DNA from: Clostridia bacterium
GTDB taxonomy: Bacteria; UBA6262; WVXT01; JAUXBS01
Length of the DNA stretch: 32,259 bases
Direction of reading: 5' to 3'
Assembly (NCBI GenBank): GCA_030618495.1
Contig: JAUXDE010000004.1
Coordinates: 1 to 32,259 of the forward strand
The notes under the pieces were generated by a model. That model saw only the letters and a program-made list of their open reading frames with translations, made no database searches and was not told where the DNA came from. A program made the translations under genes and the position numbers. Position 1 is the stretch's first letter, and every line of letters starts with the position of its first letter. Shown one piece after another: positions 14,896 to 27,554 of the stretch.

Positions 14896-17832
14896 ATGAA
14901 TAAAATAAAAACCACCCCAAAAATTATGCTTTTGTTGTTTTTTATTTCAGGAGCCACTGCGCTTATCTATCAGGTAATCTGGGTAAGATTGTTTGGTATG
15001 GTATTCGGGGTTACAGCTTTTGCCACAGGCACAGTCCTGAGTTCATTCATGGCGGGGCTGGCTCTTGGCAGTTATTATTTTGGAAGGTTTATTGAAAAAA
15101 ATAGGAATCCTCTCAGGGTTTTTGCCTTTCTGCAGGCTGGGATTGGTATCTTCGGGCTGGTTTTCCCATTTCTCCTGTCGGCGCTTACTTCTTTATATGG
15201 CCATGTTTACCACCAGTTTCATGTTAGTTTTTATTTATTCAGCCTGATCCGTTTTATCCTTGCTTTCGGTTTACTTATAATCCCCACAACGTTGATGGGG
15301 GGGACCCTGCCGGTAATCAGCAAATTCTTTATCAGGAAAATGAAGAACCTGGGCTGGAGCATAAGCGTATTATACGGGGTCAACAACGCGGGCGCGCTTG
15401 TTGGTTGCTGCCTGGTGGGATACTTTCTAATAAAGACGATAGGGATAAGAGCTTCCCTTTACTCTGCCAGTATTATTAACCTGTTGATAGCTGTTGTGGT
15501 ACTGATAATACAAAAGAAACAGAAGGATGAGAATAAAGCGGCTCAAAACATGGATGATACCAGTGAGGCGTCCCTAGCGAATGAATCAGTCTCCTACCCC
15601 AGGCATATTATCTATATCGTCATGGGAGTGTTTGCCGTTGAAGGCATTGCCTCCCTGGCTTACGAGGTTATCTGGGCGCGGATCCTTGTTTTCTTTCTTG
15701 GTTCAAGCGTTTATGCCTTTACTACAATTGTCGCAACGTTCATCTTCGGGCTTGCCCTGGGCGGTTTCCTGATGGCAAGGCTGGTTGACGGGAAGAAGGA
15801 CCTGGTAGGCATATTCGGGCTGGTTGAAATCCTGATAGGGATTTCCGCTGTGCTTGTGGTGCCCCTTCTCGGCAGATTGTATTATGTACTGGAAGGGGTA
15901 AGCGGGTTGTTCGGCAAGAAATCACTATTCATGGTCGTAACAGGTGAATTTGTCTGTTCCTTCCTGATAATGCTGATACCAGCCGTTCTCATGGGGACCG
16001 TTTTTCCTCTGGCCGCAAGGATATATACAACAAATTTAAAGGGCATCGGAAAAAAGATGGGGAACGTGGGAGCAGTTGATACCATAGGTTCCGTATTTGG
16101 TCCGTTTCTAGCGGGTTTTGTGCTCATCCCCCTTGTCGGACTGCAAAAGAGCGTTTTCTGGATTGCGCTGTTGAACATAATGCTTGGGATAACCCTCATA
16201 GTTTTTAATCCTGCCATGAAGCGTCTCAAGAAAATAATAATACCGGTAGTTGGTTTCCTGGCTTTTCTGGCAATAAGAATTTTTGTGCCTGTCAATGAGC
16301 CCCTTATAACCTATTCCGGGATTACCAAGAGGACGATACCACAGAGACTGCTTTATTATAAGGAGGGAATAGAGGATACGGTGTCGGTGATAGAAACCAT
16401 AGAGGGACTGGAAATGAATAAAACGAGGGAGCTATACAGCGATATAAACCAGGCAATATCCGATTCACGGTGGGACCTGCCCTCAAATTCGATAATAGCG
16501 CACCTCCCGTTATTATTACACCCTGACCCGAAAGCAGCGCTTGTCATAGGTTATGGAATGGGGGGTACCTCCTGGTCTATAATTCAGCATGGCGTGACGG
16601 TGGATGCTGTTGAGCTGTCGCCGCAAGTTGTAGAAACGAACAGGAAGGGCTATTTCCCGAACGCTAATTTCAATGTTCATGATGACCCCGGATTAAACCT
16701 TGTGGTGAATGATGGCAGGAACCATGTCCTTGTGACCGACAGGAAGTATGACATGATTTCCGTGGGGATTATACACCCCGTGCTGAACACGGGGAGCGCC
16801 TCGTTCTACAGCACGGAATTCTATGAATTATGTAAGGAAATATTAACCGAGGACGGCATAGTATGCCAGTGGCTTCCCCTGCATCATGTCCTGGTAAATG
16901 ATTTCAGGATGCTTGTAAGGACATTCGTACAGGCGTTTCCACATACAACAATATGGTATAAATATACGCCGGATTTCCTGATATTAATAGGCACTCCTGA
17001 GAAACTCAGTATAGATTTCCGGGCTCTCAGGGAAAGGATGGGAGTTGACAGGATTGAAAGGGATTTAAAGAGGTCCAGCATGAGCAATGTGTTTGACCTG
17101 CTTGATTCCTTTATGATGGACGAGGATACAGTCCGGGAATATGCCGGTAGCGGTCCGATGCATTCTGATTACCATCCCCATATTGAATTCTCCACACCCA
17201 TGGTCAGGTTCGTAAAGGATACCACCTATGCCAACCTGCTGGGTATAAGCAGGTACAGAAAGCGGGTGTTCCCGGTTCTAACCAATACGGGGACTACGGC
17301 TGAAGCCACCGAAACAAAAGATTCCCTGGAGCGGTATTTCCTTGGAACACAGCGCGCTATAAAAGCGCAGCTGCTGCATTCCCTGCTCAGGAAAACGGAG
17401 GCAATCCGGGAATACAGGAAAGCATTATTAATCAATCCCGATGATATGAATACCCGATATATATTGGAATGTCTCGAGGAAAACGAAAAATCAAGTTTCT
17501 TCATCCTGGGTGAAAAAAAACGGCAGGAGGGCAACGTAAAGGAAGCAATTATGCTGTATATTAAAGCCCTGGAAGTGGACCCGGATTACCTGGTGGCGCT
17601 TAACAGCCTGGGGGTTGTATATTATGAACTACGTCAGCTTGAAGAGGCGCTTGCTGTATACAATAAGATTATCAAGCAGTATCCTGATTATGCTATTGGC
17701 CATTATTCAATTGCTGCTATTTATAACGACAGGGGCATGTTCGGGAAAGCAAAAACCAGTTTAAAAGAAGCATTAAGGCTTAACCCTGAATTCAAAGAGG
17801 CTGAAACAGCCTTAAAAATATTAGACAGATAG
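14896..17832 (+). CDS. Polytopic membrane domain / spermidine-synthase-like domain / TPR fusion protein
   Basis: Many TM segments (FFISGATALIYQVIWVRLFG, repeated later as VEGIASLAYEVIWARILVFFLG), methyltransferase-like GYGMGGTSWSIIQHGVTVDAVELSPQVVE, C-terminal TPRs. GGAAGG SD before ATG 14896. Confidence 0.85.
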   Translation: MNKIKTTPKIMLLLFFISGATALIYQVIWVRLFGMVFGVTAFATGTVLSSFMAGLALGSYYFGRFIEKNRNPLRVFAFLQAGIGIFGLVFPFLLSALTSLYGHVYHQFHVSFYLFSLIRFILAFGLLIIPTTLMGGTLPVISKFFIRKMKNLGWSISVLYGVNNAGALVGCCLVGYFLIKTIGIRASLYSASIINLLIAVVVLIIQKKQKDENKAAQNMDDTSEASLANESVSYPRHIIYIVMGVFAVEGIASLAYEVIWARILVFFLGSSVYAFTTIVATFIFGLALGGFLMARLVDGKKDLVGIFGLVEILIGISAVLVVPLLGRLYYVLEGVSGLFGKKSLFMVVTGEFVCSFLIMLIPAVLMGTVFPLAARIYTTNLKGIGKKMGNVGAVDTIGSVFGPFLAGFVLIPLVGLQKSVFWIALLNIMLGITLIVFNPAMKRLKKIIIPVVGFLAFLAIRIFVPVNEPLITYSGITKRTIPQRLLYYKEGIEDTVSVIETIEGLEMNKTRELYSDINQAISDSRWDLPSNSIIAHLPLLLHPDPKAALVIGYGMGGTSWSIIQHGVTVDAVELSPQVVETNRKGYFPNANFNVHDDPGLNLVVNDGRNHVLVTDRKYDMISVGIIHPVLNTGSASFYSTEFYELCKEILTEDGIVCQWLPLHHVLVNDFRMLVRTFVQAFPHTTIWYKYTPDFLILIGTPEKLSIDFRALRERMGVDRIERDLKRSSMSNVFDLLDSFMMDEDTVREYAGSGPMHSDYHPHIEFSTPMVRFVKDTTYANLLGISRYRKRVFPVLTNTGTTAEATETKDSLERYFLGTQRAIKAQLLHSLLRKTEAIREYRKALLINPDDMNTRYILECLEENEKSSFFILGEKKRQEGNVKEAIMLYIKALEVDPDYLVALNSLGVVYYELRQLEEALAVYNKIIKQYPDYAIGHYSIAAIYNDRGMFGKAKTSLKEALRLNPEFKEAETALKILDR

Positions 17833-17878
17833 CGATGATTCCTTTGTTTTATGTAACTGAGGGAAATTGCAGGCATAA

Positions 17879-19132
17879 ATGATGAATAATACAAATGACA
17901 GAAAAATATGGATGTATGTTATTGTTGCGTTGTATGGAGTATTTCTATTTAGAATACTGCTATTACGGGAAACGGGGTGTTATCCTTTCTACTATAATTC
18001 CATACAACTTTCAATAAATGGTTCCCCGGAAAAACCCTATTTGGAAAAAGGGTTTTCATACATGCCTTTTGCCTATCTGTTTTTCCATTACATGGGCTTG
18101 TTTTCCATGAAGATAGCTAGGACGCTTCATCATTTCATGGAATTATTCCTTCTTATAATTACATGTATTATGTTTCGTAATCTTGCCCTGAAAAACGAAA
18201 AATATCTTCCATTTCTTGTGGGTATCACTCTTTTACAAATATCAAGATACCTCCATAGAAATGTTTGTATGAGTCAAATCAATGTCATAATTCTATTTTG
18301 TATAGTTGCCTGTATATTCTTTTATCATAAAAACAATGTATATTTATCAGCCTTGTTTTTGGCCTGCGCCATTTCCTTTAAAATGACCCCGGGGCTTATT
18401 CTGCTTTATTTTCTATTGAAGAGGGAATACCGGGTATTTATATATACTTTAGCAATAATTGCAGTTTTAAATTTTCTGGTGCCTTTTGCCTACTGGGGAG
18501 TTGGCGATAGCCTGGGTATATACAGAGCCTGGGTACGTTCATTGTTCATCTTATCGGGATATGCAGAGCAGTTTGAAAGTTCAACTTTCCTGTCGTTTCT
18601 TTTCCGCTATCTGACTGAATACTCCAGAAGCTGGTGGGGCAGGTATGAAATGGTGAACATACTCTCTCTTTCAAAAAATACTGTAATCTATATCTATTTA
18701 ACATGCAGCACGGTAATATTATTGCTATTGGCAAAGGTTTTCTATGTAAGGAAAGATGAACTTAAAAAGGATATTCCCGGAGATAAGACGTTTATGAAAA
18801 TGCTGCCTGATTATTCCCTTATTATAATTATTATGCTTTTATTATCTCCTATTTCCTGGCAGCATCATTATGTTTTATTGTTCATCCCATGTTTTTATTT
18901 CAGCATGTATATCCTGAGAAACGGCATTAAACACGATAAAATAACTTCTGCCCTGGTAATTGTTCCATTTTTAATTACAGGATTAACCTCTCCTATATTC
19001 GTGGGGGCGGAAGCGGATAGGGTTTTTAAAGCTTATGATGTTTTCAGCATAAGCGCATTTATGCTTCTTGCTGCTCTTATAAGAATAAGAATAGTCTCGG
19101 GAAGAAAGTCCGGTAATAAACAAATAGTGTAA
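17879..19132 (+). CDS. DUF2029/GT87-like polytopic membrane glycosyltransferase
   Basis: Multi-TM protein with FLACAISFKMTPGLILLYFLLKREYRVFIY, typical of GT87/DUF2029 proteins. Confidence 0.65.
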   Translation: MMNNTNDRKIWMYVIVALYGVFLFRILLLRETGCYPFYYNSIQLSINGSPEKPYLEKGFSYMPFAYLFFHYMGLFSMKIARTLHHFMELFLLIITCIMFRNLALKNEKYLPFLVGITLLQISRYLHRNVCMSQINVIILFCIVACIFFYHKNNVYLSALFLACAISFKMTPGLILLYFLLKREYRVFIYTLAIIAVLNFLVPFAYWGVGDSLGIYRAWVRSLFILSGYAEQFESSTFLSFLFRYLTEYSRSWWGRYEMVNILSLSKNTVIYIYLTCSTVILLLLAKVFYVRKDELKKDIPGDKTFMKMLPDYSLIIIIMLLLSPISWQHHYVLLFIPCFYFSMYILRNGIKHDKITSALVIVPFLITGLTSPIFVGAEADRVFKAYDVFSISAFMLLAALIRIRIVSGRKSGNKQIV

Positions 19133-19199
19133 CGGCGCGTGACTTTATAAAGATATCAGCCCACAAATCAAAAGGAAAAGGATTCAGGGAGGCTTCAAC

Positions 19200-19376
19200 A
19201 TGAAAAAACTTATTGTTGGGAAAGTCGTTGTTCTTTGCCTGGCGTCTCTTCTGCTGCTGCAGATGGGGTGCGCTACTTCAAAAAAGAAAAAGGCATCAAG
19301 CGACAAAAAGAAAGGATTGATTGAGTCAATACTTGACGGTCCTCTTAAATCGTTAAGCGAGAAAAAGAAAAAGTAA
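19200..19376 (+). CDS. Small Lys-rich lipoprotein (58 aa), absent from the ORF track
   Basis: GGGAGG SD then MKKLIVGKVVVLCLASLLLLQMGCATSKKKKASSDKKKGLIESILDGPLKSLSEKKKK*; lipobox LQMGC. Confidence 0.75.
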   Translation: MKKLIVGKVVVLCLASLLLLQMGCATSKKKKASSDKKKGLIESILDGPLKSLSEKKKK

Positions 19377-19389
19377 GGTTAGGTTTCTC

Positions 19390-19404
19390 GTGTAGCGTTA
19401 CTAA
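19390..19404 (+). repeat. Gene-end repeat, copy 2
   Basis: GTGTAGCGTTACTAA; 14/15 identical to copies 3 and 4; between the lipoprotein and archease 3' ends. Confidence 0.65.
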
Positions 19405-19814
19405 ATATCGAAGATTATCCTGGCTTCCCAGCAGGATTTCTTTTCTACTTGCAGTTGATGGTAGGTTGCCGCCTTTATCTCTCTTTCAATAACATGCCTG
19501 CTGTTATCGTATCTTTCACCTTTGACTTTTGCATTGAGGCCGGACTCGCTTATCTGCAGTATATTATATTCTGAAGGTATGATTTGATCCACGGCAAAAC
19601 GGTAAAGCAGTTCGTTGAGCCAGTTTACCATTAACTCTTCTCTGTTTCTACCCTGCGCCGATATTTTAAATGCTTCCTTTTCTTCTACTTTCTCTAAATC
19701 CGTTATAAGACTGAACATGCCGGTTGCGGCGTTACTGAAAAGTTCCGCTGTGTCCTTCCCGAAAGCCCTTACCCCTATATCCGCGGTGTGCTCTATAATC
19801 TCAAACTTCATCAC
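19401..19814 (-). CDS. Archease
   Basis: [37 protein letters not shown]...[10 protein letters not shown]...[15 protein letters not shown]...ARIIFDI. Confidence 0.93.
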   Translation of the reverse strand: MMKFEIIEHTADIGVRAFGKDTAELFSNAATGMFSLITDLEKVEEKEAFKISAQGRNREELMVNWLNELLYRFAVDQIIPSEYNILQISESGLNAKVKGERYDNSRHVIEREIKAATYHQLQVEKKSCWEARIIFDI

Positions 19815-22290
19815 TGCCCGAGAGCTTCGCGATAGACACCAGTTTGTCCTCCGGCTGCAACCTGATAAGCCTCACGCCCTGGGTTGCCCTGCCAGCCGAG
19901 CGGATTTCCTTTACTCGCTGCCTGTTTACTACGCCCTTTGACGTCACCAGAACAATTTCATCGGAATTTACAACTTTTTTTATACCTATTACTTCACCCG
20001 TTTTATCGTTCACCTTCATGTTTTTAACGCCCTTGCCGCCTCTTGTTTGTAGCCTGTATTTTTCAACTATCGTTCTTTTACCATAGCCGTTTTCGGAGGC
20101 AACGAGGAAAGCGTCCTTTGGCTTTACCACTTCCATTCCAATGGTATAATCGTCTTCGGCAATCCTCATCCCCCGGACTCCTCTTCCGCTCCTGCCTATA
20201 ATCCTGATTCCCTCTTCCTTGAAGCGTATCGCCATCCCTTTCCTGGTTGCAATTACTATCTCATTCTTCCCATCGGTATACTGTACGACTATGAGACTGT
20301 CTCCTAAATCAAGGTTTATCGCGATAATCCCTGATTTTCTCGGGTTGGAGTACGCGGAAACCGCCGTTTTCTTGACTACCCCGTTCTTCGTCAACATCAT
20401 GAGATAGCCCTTGTCCACTTCCTTGTCTTTTTCCGGAACAAGGTTCCTTATTGCCACAATGGCGGTTACGCGCTCATCCCTGGAAGACAGGTTCAGGAAG
20501 TTGACTATTGCCTTGCCCTTTGACGTTCGGGTTGCTTCGGGAATTTCATAAATCTTCAACCAGTAAACTCTTCCTAAACTGGTGAAACAAAGCATGTAAC
20601 TGTGTGTTGTCGTTATAAATATATCTTCCATGAAATCTTCTTCGCGCGTGGTCATGCCCACAATACCCTTGCCGCCCCTGCGCTGGCTCTTGTAAGTATC
20701 TATCGGCATTCTTTTAATATACCCCGCCTTTGACATTGTTACTACAACCTCATTATCGGGAATCAGGTCCTCTATGCCCATTTCAACGGACCTTGCCCTT
20801 ATCTGGGTTCTGCGGGGGGTTTTATATTTTTCCCGTATTTCATTCAGTTCTTCCTTAATAATTTTAAATATTTTCTTTTCGCTCCCAAGAATTGCTTTCA
20901 GTTTTTCTATTAACTTTATCATTAAAAGGTATTCATCCTCTATTTTTTTCCTTTCAAGTCCCGTCAGCTGGTGTAATCTCATGTCAAGAATCGCCTGCGC
21001 CTGGATTTTTGTCAATTTAAAATTTTTCATCAGGGCTTCCCTGGCTTCATCAGCGTCCTTCGACTGCCTGATGGTTTTTACAATCTTGTCCATGTTGTCT
21101 ATGGCAATTTTAAGCCCTTCCAGTATATGAGCCCGGGCTTCGGCTTTTTCAAGGTCGAACTTCGTTCTCCGGATAACAATATCCTTCCTGTGGTTAAGGT
21201 AATGTGTCAGGACTGTCTTGATATCCATTACTTTTGGGACATTGTTAACCAGCGCAAGCATTATGACGCCAAATGAAACCTGCATCTGCGTGTGCTGGTA
21301 AAGCTGGTTCAATATTATTTGTTCATGCTCATCGCGCTTCAACTCAATGACAACCCTCATTCCATCCCGGTCCGATTCGTCGCGCAGGTTGCTTATGCCC
21401 GTCATTTTTTTACTTCTTATCAGCCCGGCAATGGTTTCAAGAAGGTTTGACTTGTTAACCTGGTACGGAAGCTCCTTGATAATAATCGCTTTCCTTGCGT
21501 TCTTTATATCTTCAAAATCCACCACCGCCCTAACGCGCATCGAACCGCGGCCCGTGTTGAAATATTCCTTTATCCCCTTCACGCCGTAAATGATACCTCC
21601 CGTGGGGAAATCCGGTCCTTTTATGATTTTTGACAGCGCGGCTATATCCATGTCCGGGTTATCTATAATTTCTGTCAGCCCGTCAATTATCTCTGAGGGG
21701 TTGTGCGGCGGGATGTTGGTCGCCATACCAACGGCAATACCCGATGATCCGTTAATAAGAAGATTAGGAATGGCTGACGGCAGAACCGAGGGTTCAGTAA
21801 GGGAACCGTCAAAGTTAGGAACAAAATTAACTGTATTTTTATTTATATCGGCAAGCATTTCCGCCGAGATTTTGGCAAGTTTCACTTCAGTGTAGCGCAT
21901 CGCCGCGGCAGAATCGCCATCCACGCTTCCAAAATTGCCCTGACCGTCAATGAGCGGACATCTCAGCGAGAAATTCTGTACCATCCTCACCATTGTTTGG
22001 TAAACGGCAGCATCCCCGTGCGGGTGATACTTACCAAGCACCTCACCGACAATTCGCGCGCTCTTCTTGTAGGATTTATTCGACGTAAGGCCCAGGTCCT
22101 GCATCCCGTAAAGTATCCGCCGGTGAACGGGCTTAAGCCCGTCCCTCACATCAGGCAGCGCCCTTCCCACAATGACGCTCATGGAGTAATCAAGATAAGA
22201 TTCCTTCATCTCGTCAGCGATGTCCCGGTGGCTGACGCCCGGGGCTAATATTTCCTGCTTTTCAATATCGTTATTTTTCTCATCCGCCAT
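19801..22290 (-). CDS. gyrA: DNA gyrase subunit A
   Basis: [28 protein letters not shown] catalytic Tyr, GyrA-box QRRGGKG, CTD blade repeats. Confidence 0.98.
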   Translation of the reverse strand: MADEKNNDIEKQEILAPGVSHRDIADEMKESYLDYSMSVIVGRALPDVRDGLKPVHRRILYGMQDLGLTSNKSYKKSARIVGEVLGKYHPHGDAAVYQTMVRMVQNFSLRCPLIDGQGNFGSVDGDSAAAMRYTEVKLAKISAEMLADINKNTVNFVPNFDGSLTEPSVLPSAIPNLLINGSSGIAVGMATNIPPHNPSEIIDGLTEIIDNPDMDIAALSKIIKGPDFPTGGIIYGVKGIKEYFNTGRGSMRVRAVVDFEDIKNARKAIIIKELPYQVNKSNLLETIAGLIRSKKMTGISNLRDESDRDGMRVVIELKRDEHEQIILNQLYQHTQMQVSFGVIMLALVNNVPKVMDIKTVLTHYLNHRKDIVIRRTKFDLEKAEARAHILEGLKIAIDNMDKIVKTIRQSKDADEAREALMKNFKLTKIQAQAILDMRLHQLTGLERKKIEDEYLLMIKLIEKLKAILGSEKKIFKIIKEELNEIREKYKTPRRTQIRARSVEMGIEDLIPDNEVVVTMSKAGYIKRMPIDTYKSQRRGGKGIVGMTTREEDFMEDIFITTTHSYMLCFTSLGRVYWLKIYEIPEATRTSKGKAIVNFLNLSSRDERVTAIVAIRNLVPEKDKEVDKGYLMMLTKNGVVKKTAVSAYSNPRKSGIIAINLDLGDSLIVVQYTDGKNEIVIATRKGMAIRFKEEGIRIIGRSGRGVRGMRIAEDDYTIGMEVVKPKDAFLVASENGYGKRTIVEKYRLQTRGGKGVKNMKVNDKTGEVIGIKKVVNSDEIVLVTSKGVVNRQRVKEIRSAGRATQGVRLIRLQPEDKLVSIAKLSGSDEV

Positions 22291-22313
22291 AATAATAAAT
22301 CCTTTCCGTGTCT

Positions 22314-24752
<2,439 letters not shown>

Positions 24753-24974
24753 TTATTTATTTTCCTTTCCGTTATGATTTATCGGGGTCAAAGCGCCCCT
24801 TTCAATGCGGTGCTTTAACGTTGATGAATTTATCCGCGACGAATGTTCCTTCCCATCGGTTAACAGTATAATCGATTTCGTGCCGGCTTTTTTCTTCTTC
24901 GCATTTCTGACATCAATTATCATTAATATCTTTTTTTCATTAATTATAACGTTATCGCCCGCATGTAAAAACAT
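24753..24974 (-). CDS. RemB/DUF370-like protein
   Basis: MFLHAGDNVIINEKKILMIIDV...INSSTLKHRI resembles B. subtilis RemB (YaaB), which also lies between recF and gyrB. Confidence 0.75.
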   Translation of the reverse strand: MFLHAGDNVIINEKKILMIIDVRNAKKKKAGTKSIILLTDGKEHSSRINSSTLKHRIERGALTPINHNGKENK

Positions 24975-24983
24975 ATAAACACC

Positions 24984-25000
24984 TTAGTAACACTACACTA
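24984..25000 (-). repeat. Gene-end repeat, copy 3
   Basis: TAGTGTAGTGTTACTAA on minus; TAG is the DUF721 stop codon. Confidence 0.8.
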
Positions 25001-25282
25001 TATACTGCCCTGCTTGAACCTTATGTCTTTTATGGTTTTACCTTTTAATCCTTTGTTGAGTTTTTCAAGAATCTCCTTTTTTCTCAACGTAAGCTCCTGC
25101 AGGTAAACAGAGTTATCAACGTTAACGACCATAAGATCATTTACTACCGAAACCACCTGGGCGTGCTTTGCAAACTTGCCCATCTTCTTGTCCCAGGCAT
25201 CATAAACATCCCTGGCCGACCCGTCTATCTTGAACTTATACAGCGTGTTCTGTAGTATCTCTTTGATTGAAACAAGGGGCAA
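24998..25282 (-). CDS. DUF721 / DciA-like protein
   Basis: IKEILQNTLYKFKI..VYDAWDKKMGKFAKHAQVVSVVNDLMVVNVDNSVYLQELTLRKKEILEKLN; position downstream of recF. Confidence 0.82.
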   Translation of the reverse strand: MPLVSIKEILQNTLYKFKIDGSARDVYDAWDKKMGKFAKHAQVVSVVNDLMVVNVDNSVYLQELTLRKKEILEKLNKGLKGKTIKDIRFKQGSI

Positions 25283-26372
25283 TTTTTTCCACCTTAATAA
25301 TATTAATGTTGTTTTTTATTGATTCAAACGGTTTCAATCCCGTTGTCGTAATAAAGGATTGGATAGGGCCGTTGTCCCCTCTTTTCCCGCTGAGAATTTC
25401 CAGAAAATACTCGCGTCTTTCATCATCAAGCTCTGACATAACATCATCAAAAAGGATTATCGGGTATTCGTTAAACTCTTCCTTCATAAGTTCAAGCTCC
25501 CCGAGCTTCATGGAAAGAGCCACCGTCCTCTGCTGTCCCTGTGAACCGAATTGACGAAGGTTCATCCCGTTAAAAAAAATATAAACGTCGTCTCTGTGCG
25601 GCCCCGTAGTGGTTATTCCCTGTTCTATTTCCTGTCTTTTTTTCTCTTCCAGCTTTTTCCTGTAAGAATCTTCTGTTCCGGCGGACGGGGAATATTCCAG
25701 GGAGATTTCCTCATTGCCGCCGGTCATCTCCCGGTGTATTACCAAACAGATGCGGTTGAGTTTTGAAACGATGTCCTGTCTCCTGCGGATGATTTCCATC
25801 CCGGCGCCTATCACCTGCTCATCCCATACATCCAGCATCTTAATATCAAGGACCCTTTCCCTCACCTGACTCAATGCTCTGTTTCTTTCAATAATTATTT
25901 TCTGATATTTTTGCAGATTTAACAGGTACCGGTGGTCTATCTGGGAAATAAGTATGTCAAGAAATTTCCGCCGGAAAGAAGGGTTTTCTTTTACCATATA
26001 AAGATCTTCGGGAGAAAAGAAAACCACCGGCATCTGGCCTACAATATCCCTCCGGGCGCGTATTTTTTGATGATTCAGTTTTATTGCCTTTTTCCCACCC
26101 AGCGAACAACCAATTTCAAGGATGAGGGAGCTTCCGTTTTTTACCGCTTCGCCTTTGATATAGAAGTTCTTACTGTCCTTGTTTATCAATTCCTTTGTCA
26201 CAGAGGTTCTGTGAGATTTAGTTGTTGATAAAAAAAAGATGGCTTCAAGAATATTAGTTTTACCGCTGGCATTCCTGCCAGTCAGAACGTTTACCTTTTC
26301 GCTAAAACTTACTTTCAACGCCCTGTGGCACCTGAAATTATTTAAAACAATATATTTCAGATTCAATATCAA
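25236..26372 (-). CDS. recF: DNA replication and repair protein RecF
   Basis: LKYIVLNNFRCH, TGRNASGKTNILEAIFFLS (Walker A), GPHRDD, GSQGQQRTVALSMKLGE, ILFDDVMSELD. TTG 26372 overlaps the dnaN stop (TTGA); ORF track starts at 26429. Confidence 0.93.
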   Translation of the reverse strand: MILNLKYIVLNNFRCHRALKVSFSEKVNVLTGRNASGKTNILEAIFFLSTTKSHRTSVTKELINKDSKNFYIKGEAVKNGSSLILEIGCSLGGKKAIKLNHQKIRARRDIVGQMPVVFFSPEDLYMVKENPSFRRKFLDILISQIDHRYLLNLQKYQKIIIERNRALSQVRERVLDIKMLDVWDEQVIGAGMEIIRRRQDIVSKLNRICLVIHREMTGGNEEISLEYSPSAGTEDSYRKKLEEKKRQEIEQGITTTGPHRDDVYIFFNGMNLRQFGSQGQQRTVALSMKLGELELMKEEFNEYPIILFDDVMSELDDERREYFLEILSGKRGDNGPIQSFITTTGLKPFESIKNNINIIKVEKIAPCFNQRDTTEHAV

Positions 26373-27472
26373 ACTCTCATGGGCATTATTACGGCAAGGT
26401 AATCGCCCGAAGACGGTTTTATAACGCACGGGTTCAAAGAATTCGTCAGTTCAAGCGTGACTTCCTCGCTGCCGATATTGTTCAGCACATCTATGATAAA
26501 AACAGGATTATAACCGATTTCAAAGTCCTCGCCGTCAAAGCTTACGTCAAGCTTATCCTGCGCTTCTCCCATGTCCTGTGTTTTTGCGGATATTACCAGG
26601 CTTTTCTTTGAAAATGAATACTTTACGGATTGTGACTTTTCGCTGCTCATGAGGGCAACTCTTCTTGTGGTGCGAAGCAGGTCTTCCGTTTTTAATGTGA
26701 GCTTAACCTTGCTTTCCTTGGGAATCACCTGTTCATAGTTTGGAAATTGTCCGTCAATAAGCCTTGACGTAATGGTAATGTTTTCCGCTTTAAAACTTAT
26801 CTGGTTTTCTTTGACATCTATACTGACGTTAATATCATCGCCCAGCTGTTCAAGTATCTTCATCAATTCGACAACCGCTTTGTTGGGAATTATAAGTTTC
26901 AATGATTTCTTTTTATCAACTGAAATGCTGTTCTGTATAAAAGAAAGCCTTCTTCCATCCGTAGAAACCATTTTAATCTTTCCTTTTTCAATAGACATGT
27001 AAATTCCGCAAAGTACGTATCTGGTTTCATCCGTGGACACCGAAAACCTTGTTTTTCTAATCATCTCTTCCAGCATATCCTTCTTCATGGAAAAAGAGCT
27101 TGACTCACTGAATTGCGGAATCACGGGAAAATCCTCTTTTGACATGCCGACCAGTTTGTAAACAGCGTTTTTAGACGTTAACTTTACCTGGTTATTGGTA
27201 GTTACTTCCAGGTCGAATTCTTTTGAAGGAAGTTCCCTGACGATTTCAAACAATTTTCTGCCGGGAATAGTTGTTGCCCCGGGTTTTGATATTTCTGCCT
27301 TTATAACGCAGGTAACGCTTAATTCAAGATTGGTTGAGGAAAGCACTATTTCTTTATCCGTCGTTTCAATCATAATGTTCGTGAGTATGGGCAGGGTGCT
27401 TTTTGACGAAATTGCTGATTGAACAATGTGCATTCCTTTTGAAAACTCTTCCTTTTTGCAACTGATTTTCAT
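26369..27472 (-). CDS. dnaN: DNA polymerase III beta sliding clamp
   Basis: MKISCKKEEFSKGMHIVQSAISSKSTLPILTNIMIE ... FIIDVLNNIGSEEVTLEL ... YLAVIMPMRV; AAGGAGG SD. Confidence 0.97.
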   Translation of the reverse strand: MKISCKKEEFSKGMHIVQSAISSKSTLPILTNIMIETTDKEIVLSSTNLELSVTCVIKAEISKPGATTIPGRKLFEIVRELPSKEFDLEVTTNNQVKLTSKNAVYKLVGMSKEDFPVIPQFSESSSFSMKKDMLEEMIRKTRFSVSTDETRYVLCGIYMSIEKGKIKMVSTDGRRLSFIQNSISVDKKKSLKLIIPNKAVVELMKILEQLGDDINVSIDVKENQISFKAENITITSRLIDGQFPNYEQVIPKESKVKLTLKTEDLLRTTRRVALMSSEKSQSVKYSFSKKSLVISAKTQDMGEAQDKLDVSFDGEDFEIGYNPVFIIDVLNNIGSEEVTLELTNSLNPCVIKPSSGDYLAVIMPMRV

Positions 27473-27503
27473 CTAATGTTCCTCCTTTTTAATAGACCTT
27501 CAG

Positions 27504-27554
27504 GCCTTCTATTACTATTAATTATTCTAAATATAGTTTATAGTAATAGTAGGC
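27504..27554. repeat. Long inverted repeat in the dnaA-dnaN gap
   Basis: GCCTTCTATTACTAT (27504-27518) / ATAGTAATAGTAGGC (27540-27554): 14 bp plus one mismatch, in the dnaN 5' leader. Confidence 0.75.

Noticed and set aside
26373-26429. ORF-track recF start at 26429
   Set aside because: Would extend 57 nt further into dnaN and add residues not typical of RecF; TTG 26372 gives the expected N-terminus LILNLKYIVLNNFRCH.
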